In this document: piece by piece, positions 6,272-8,754 of the stretch | Position numbering within the stretch: position 1 is the stretch's first letter | Layout: each line of letters begins with the position of its first letter | Assembly: GCA_014379925.1 (NCBI GenBank) | Contig: JACMKY010000682.1 | Span: 1 to 8,754, forward strand | DNA length: 8,754 bases | From: Cytophagales bacterium | GTDB lineage: Bacteria; Bacteroidota; Bacteroidia; Cytophagales; ES-bin-26 | Reading direction: 5' to 3' | Notes under the pieces: model-generated | Told to the model about the DNA's origin: nothing | The model's input: the letters and a program-made list of their open reading frames with translations, nothing else | The model's database searches: none | Translations under genes and position numbers: made by a program

Positions 6272-6898
6272 ATGGCGGCTACGTTAATCAAGTTGTATCC
6301 GGAAAATCCGGAAATGAAGAAGATTCTGCAAGTGGTGGAAAGCCTGCGCAGCGGCGGACTGGTTATCTACCCCACCGACACCATCTACGGATTGGGTTGC
6401 GACATCCACAATGCCAAGGCCGTCGAGAAAGTGTGCCGACTCAAAGGCCTCAAGCCCGGCAAGATTGACCTGTCTTTTATCTGCTACGACTTGAGCCACA
6501 TTTCGGAATACGCCAAAGTCGGTACGGCCACCTTCAAGCTGATGAAGAAGGCGCTCCCCGGTCCCTTCACGTTTATCCTGGAGGCGAGCACCAAAGTTCC
6601 CAAAATACTGGACACCAACAAGAAAACCGTGGGCATCCGCGTTCCCGATAACCTCATTCCGCGGGAAATCGTGAAGGAACTCGGCAACCCAATCATCACC
6701 ACCTCCATCAGAGACGACGACCAGGTGATCGAATACTCAACGGATCCCGAGTTGATCTACGAAAAATTTAAGAATCAGGTGGATATCGTCATCGACGGGG
6801 GATACGGCCACAACATCCCTTCCACCATAGTAGACGGCACCGACGAGGCCTTCGCCATCCTCCGCCAGGGACTGGGTGACCTGAGCCGGTTTGTGTAG
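6272..6898 (+). CDS. YciO-type member of the YrdC/Sua5/TsaC family
   Basis: The YrdC fold binds RNA and ATP. TsaC/Sua5 members make threonylcarbamoyl-AMP for the t6A modification of tRNA, and database pipelines usually give that name to this gene. The 208 residues align better with E. coli YciO (about 206 residues) than with TsaC: LYPENPEMKKI at the start, YPTDTIYGLGCDI at 33-45, FKLMKKALPGPFTFIL at 88-103, KKTVGIRVP at 117-125, VDIVIDGGYG at 170-179, and a GLGDLSRFV end. Where TsaC/Sua5 have a KxR motif this protein reads KGL (58-60), and where they have SxN it reads TSI (144-146). Whether it makes t6A is therefore open. The ATG at 6272 opens the conserved N-terminus (MAATLIKLYP); the upstream TTG at 6209 is not needed. 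It is divergent from the dehydratase and convergent with the acyltransferase. Confidence 0.85.
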   Translation: MAATLIKLYPENPEMKKILQVVESLRSGGLVIYPTDTIYGLGCDIHNAKAVEKVCRLKGLKPGKIDLSFICYDLSHISEYAKVGTATFKLMKKALPGPFTFILEASTKVPKILDTNKKTVGIRVPDNLIPREIVKELGNPIITTSIRDDDQVIEYSTDPELIYEKFKNQVDIVIDGGYGHNIPSTIVDGTDEAFAILRQGLGDLSRFV

Positions 6899-6984
6899 TG
6901 AATAGTGGATAATTGATGGTGGATAGTGGATTTTCTATCGTGCGTACGACTGACTATCCACTATCCACTATCAATTATCCACTG
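6896..6984. repeat. Heptanucleotide-based inverted repeat; probable bidirectional terminator
   Basis: Left arm 6904-6930 and right arm 6957-6983 are complementary over 27 bases with one exception, a G-T wobble, around a 26-base loop. One more pair (6931/6956) can close the stem. Each arm is built of 7-base units. On the left they are TAGTGAA at 6896, TAGTGGA at 6903, TAATTGA at 6910, TGGTGGA at 6917 and TAGTGGA at 6924. On the right they are TCCACTA at 6957 and 6964, TCAATTA at 6971 and TCCACTG at 6978. The TAG stop of the YciO-type gene is the first three bases of the first unit, and the TGA stop of the acyltransferase lies in TCAATTA. The position between convergent genes suggests transcription termination or RNA 3'-end protection, although the stem is AT-rich and has no long T-run. 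Confidence 0.75.
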
Positions 6985-7831
6985 CCTTCCGCCGGTGCTT
7001 CCAGCGCTTGTGCGACCAGAGCCAGTCGGCGGGATTTGCCCGGATGGCCTCTTCCAACGCCCGTACGTACCGCTCAGTGATGGTATTGGGCGGCAGTGTC
7101 TCGTAGGGAGGTTCGGCCAGTTTGCTGAAAATAATTTCGTAGAACCCCCTTTTCACCCGCCGTACTTCGATGAATACCACCGGGTAATTCAGGTTGCGGG
7201 CGATTCGTTCGGTACCGGTGAAGAAGCCCGTTTCCTGACCCAGGAAAGTGGTCCAGTAGGCGTGCTGCGGATCGGGCATCTGATCGGCCACCGTGCTGAT
7301 GCCGCGTGGCAGGTTCTTTCGGCGAATGGTTTCGCGCAACGTCTGCTGGATGGGAATGGCGTGGGCACCGAACCGGGTGCGGATACCGAGCATCAATTGG
7401 TCGAAAAAGGGGTTGTGCAGGGGCTTGTAAATCGCGTCCACCGGAAACTCCAGTCCCAATCCCCCGCCCAGCAACACCCATTCCCAATTGCACTGGTGAG
7501 ACGTCAGGAGAAAGATCGGCTGCCCGCTGAGCACGTAGTCCCGGGGAATTTCGCGGTGCGTGAGCCGCACCCGTCGCCGGGTCTCGGCGGGGCTGATCAC
7601 CGCCGCCTTTACACTTTCCACCGCGATGTCGGCCAGGTTGCGGTAGAACTTCCGGGCCAGGCGGTGAATTTCTCCCGGCTTCCTTTCGGGAAAGGACCGG
7701 TGGAGATTCTGGTAAACCACCTTTTTCCGGTAGCCGAGTCCGTAGTGCAGCAGGAAGGCCAACCCGTCGGCCAACCCGTACAACACCCCGAAAGGCAACC
7801 GGGCAATGGTCATGAATAGCAGCATTCTCAT
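6971..7831 (-). CDS. LpxL/HtrB-like lipid A biosynthesis acyltransferase
   Basis: This inner-membrane enzyme of the LpxL/LpxM family probably transfers a secondary acyl chain onto lipid A on the cytoplasmic side. The 286 residues have one N-terminal hydrophobic stretch (about 3-32) that anchors the protein. The catalytic HX4E motif is H112-Q-C-N-W-E117 in LLTSHQCNWEW. Next come YKPLHNPFFDQLMLGIRTRFG at 135-155, DQMPDPQHAYWTTFLGQETGFFTGTERIAR at 173-202, and the family's WLWSHKRWKHR near the end (270-280). Length is close to E. coli LpxL (306). The ATG at 7831 is preceded on its strand by GGGAG eight bases upstream, one of the few Shine-Dalgarno-like sites here. ATGs at 7825 and 7813 are alternatives. 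The last four codons and the stop lie inside the heptanucleotide repeat arm. Acyl-chain specificity cannot be read. Confidence 0.92.
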   Translation of the reverse strand: MRMLLFMTIARLPFGVLYGLADGLAFLLHYGLGYRKKVVYQNLHRSFPERKPGEIHRLARKFYRNLADIAVESVKAAVISPAETRRRVRLTHREIPRDYVLSGQPIFLLTSHQCNWEWVLLGGGLGLEFPVDAIYKPLHNPFFDQLMLGIRTRFGAHAIPIQQTLRETIRRKNLPRGISTVADQMPDPQHAYWTTFLGQETGFFTGTERIARNLNYPVVFIEVRRVKRGFYEIIFSKLAEPPYETLPPNTITERYVRALEEAIRANPADWLWSHKRWKHRRKAVDN

Positions 7832-7853
7832 ACGTGCGGCTCCCTTTTTCGTT

Positions 7854-7870
7854 CGTCGGGCCGGCCGACG
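7854..7870 (-). other. GC-rich hairpin in the acyltransferase leader
   Basis: CGTCGG (7854-7859) and CCGACG (7865-7870) are perfect complements around a five-base GCCGG loop, 23 bp upstream of the acyltransferase start. There is no T-run downstream on the minus strand, so it is not a standard terminator. It could slow ribosome access or protect the leader, or be a protein-binding dyad. Confidence 0.35.
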
Positions 7871-7920
7871 GCTGGGTACCCGCCTTTCGCCGATTGGTAA
7901 AATTGGATTTTAATTTCCGT

Positions 7921-7935
7921 TACTTTTGAAAAGTA
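7921..7935. promoter_or_regulatory. Palindromic -7 promoter element between lpxL-like and wbqC-like genes
   Basis: TACTTTTGAAAAGTA is a perfect palindrome around a central G. Its first eight bases, TACTTTTG (7921-7928), match the Bacteroidota sigma-A -7 box TAnnTTTG exactly on the plus strand. This would give a leader of about 20-25 bases for the WbqC-like gene at 7957. On the minus strand the symmetric half, TACTTTTC, is one base off the consensus and could serve the acyltransferase with a leader near 100 bases. Candidate -33 TTG triplets for the plus strand at 7903-7905 and 7894-7896 are at imperfect distances. Confidence 0.55.
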
Positions 7936-7956
7936 TAATATTTTTCTTTAATTTGG

Positions 7957-8646
7957 ATGGGAATGAAAAGTGCGTTCTCATCGGACCGCGGGCCGGAAAC
8001 GCGGAAGGTCGACTCGCTACCGGAAACCGTTGTGTTGGAGTTGCAATACTTGCCCTGCCTGGAATACATTGCTTGCCTGCTTAAATACGACCGCGTTTGC
8101 ATCGAAGCGCAAGAACACTACCAGAAGCAGACCTACCGCAACCGATGCTACATCCGGACTGCCGGGCGGGTGATGATGTTGTCGGTACCGGTGTTGGAGG
8201 GCAACCGAAAGATTCCCATCCGGGACGTGAGGGTGGACTACCGGCAATCCTGGCTCAAAGATCACTGGCGGGCGATCGCCTCCGCCTACGGCAAGGCTCC
8301 CTTCTTCGAGCATTACGCCCCTTTCTTTGAGCCGATCCTTTTCCGGAAACCCGCGTACTTATTTGACCTGAACTGGGAATTACTGACAAAATGTCTTGCC
8401 TTACTGCGCATTCAAAAGAGCCTGATACCTACTTCGTCATACGTCAAATCACCCGAATCACCCCGTTTGGACTTGCGTTCTGTGATCCATCCCAAGAAAA
8501 ATTACCAGAACAACAAAATCTATAACGGCATCGCCTACGTACAAAACTTTGGCAATACTTTTGTCCCCAACCTCAGCGTGGTGGATCTGTTGTTTTGCGA
8601 AGGAACCCGGGCCCGGTCGATCTTGGAGCAGTCAATCAATTGGTAA
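7957..8646 (+). CDS. WbqC-like family protein
   Basis: The 229-residue cytosolic protein belongs to the WbqC-like family, whose members occur near surface polysaccharide and envelope genes; the biochemical role is not established. Family stretches seen are: LELQYLPCLEYIACLLKYD at 27-45, IEAQEHYQKQTYRNRCYI at 49-66, SVPVLEG and PIRDVRVDY at 76-95, HWRAIASAYGKAPFFEHY at 103-120, FDLNWELLTKCLALL at 136-150, and FVPNLSVVDLLFCEG at 202-216. No signal peptide or membrane segment is present. The ATG at 7957 follows the exact -7 box at 7921-7928 by 28 bases; ATG 7963 (M3) is an equally possible start. No Shine-Dalgarno is seen. Homologs usually begin near residue 25, so the first 24 charged residues are a variable extension. 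It is divergent from the acyltransferase, a plausible envelope-biogenesis pairing. Confidence 0.9.
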   Translation: MGMKSAFSSDRGPETRKVDSLPETVVLELQYLPCLEYIACLLKYDRVCIEAQEHYQKQTYRNRCYIRTAGRVMMLSVPVLEGNRKIPIRDVRVDYRQSWLKDHWRAIASAYGKAPFFEHYAPFFEPILFRKPAYLFDLNWELLTKCLALLRIQKSLIPTSSYVKSPESPRLDLRSVIHPKKNYQNNKIYNGIAYVQNFGNTFVPNLSVVDLLFCEGTRARSILEQSINW

Positions 8647-8647
8647 T

Positions 8648-8754
8648 TTAGTAGGATTGGTCGACGAACACTTCCGGGGTGCCGTTTGTTTTGTGAGCAA
8701 GCATCCTTTCGGCCGGAACTGCCGTCTTCAATACCACACAGTGCAAAGATTTAA
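8648..8754 (-). CDS. 3' end of an unrecognised protein-coding gene (start lies outside the window)
   Basis: On the minus strand one frame is open from the window edge to TAA at 8648-8650, giving about 35 codons with the end AVPAERMLAHKTNGTPEVF followed by VDQSY. The residue mix is balanced and protein-like, and a reading frame here fits the tight packing of the neighbours: the stop lies one base from the WbqC-like stop, tail to tail. I cannot name the family. An internal ATG at 8704 would leave an 18-residue peptide, which is less likely than a continuing gene. The call rests only on the open frame and composition, so it is moderate. Confidence 0.5.
   Translation of the reverse strand, partial: KSLHCVVLKTAVPAERMLAHKTNGTPEVFVDQSY

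Noticed and set aside
1..8754. CRISPR array, insertion sequence, prophage or defence island
   Set aside because: No spaced direct repeats, transposase, integrase or phage genes were seen; the genes are typical core or metabolic functions.

Overview
The window looks like a chromosomal segment of a Bacteroidota bacterium, probably order Cytophagales (Spirosoma/Larkinella-like). This rests on remembered protein family resemblance: a FucP/GluP-type sugar symporter, a YciO-type protein, a WbqC-like protein and a Bacteroidota-style RtcB. Non-coding sequence agrees: most genes lack a Shine-Dalgarno sequence, and a TAnnTTTG-type -7 box precedes the WbqC gene. The DNA is moderately GC-rich. No phage, plasmid, CRISPR, tRNA, rRNA or transposase gene is visible.

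Layout, left to right: (1) the 3' end of a sugar:H+ symporter (+); (2) a convergent 577-codon gene (-) that fuses a DeoR-like HTH/WYL transcription regulator to a complete phytanoyl-CoA-dioxygenase-type Fe(II)/2-oxoglutarate oxygenase; (3) a 108-bp divergent region holding a perfect 10-bp-arm inverted repeat, a likely operator; (4) rtcB (+), the RNA 3'-phosphate/5'-OH ligase; (5) a 285-bp gap with a long palindromic repeat; (6) a small secreted DUF4174 protein (+); (7) a convergent PLP threonine/serine dehydratase (-); (8) a YciO/YrdC-fold gene (+); (9) a heptanucleotide-based inverted repeat that contains the stop codons of both flanking genes; (10) an LpxL/HtrB-like acyltransferase (-); (11) a divergent promoter region; (12) a WbqC-like gene (+); (13) the 3' end of an unrecognised gene (-) at the right edge, one base from the WbqC stop.

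The most interesting unit is the WYL-oxygenase fusion divergent from rtcB. WYL regulators sense ligands, often linked to nucleic-acid damage, and RtcB repairs broken RNA. Here the presumed rtcB regulator carries its own oxygenase with all iron and 2-oxoglutarate ligands intact. This suggests RNA repair coupled to oxygen, iron or 2-oxoglutarate, or an oxygenase acting on the same RNA substrates. That is inference; the fusion, the divergent arrangement and the inverted repeat are read directly from the sequence. The other genes are ordinary envelope, amino-acid and transport functions, mostly single-gene transcription units.
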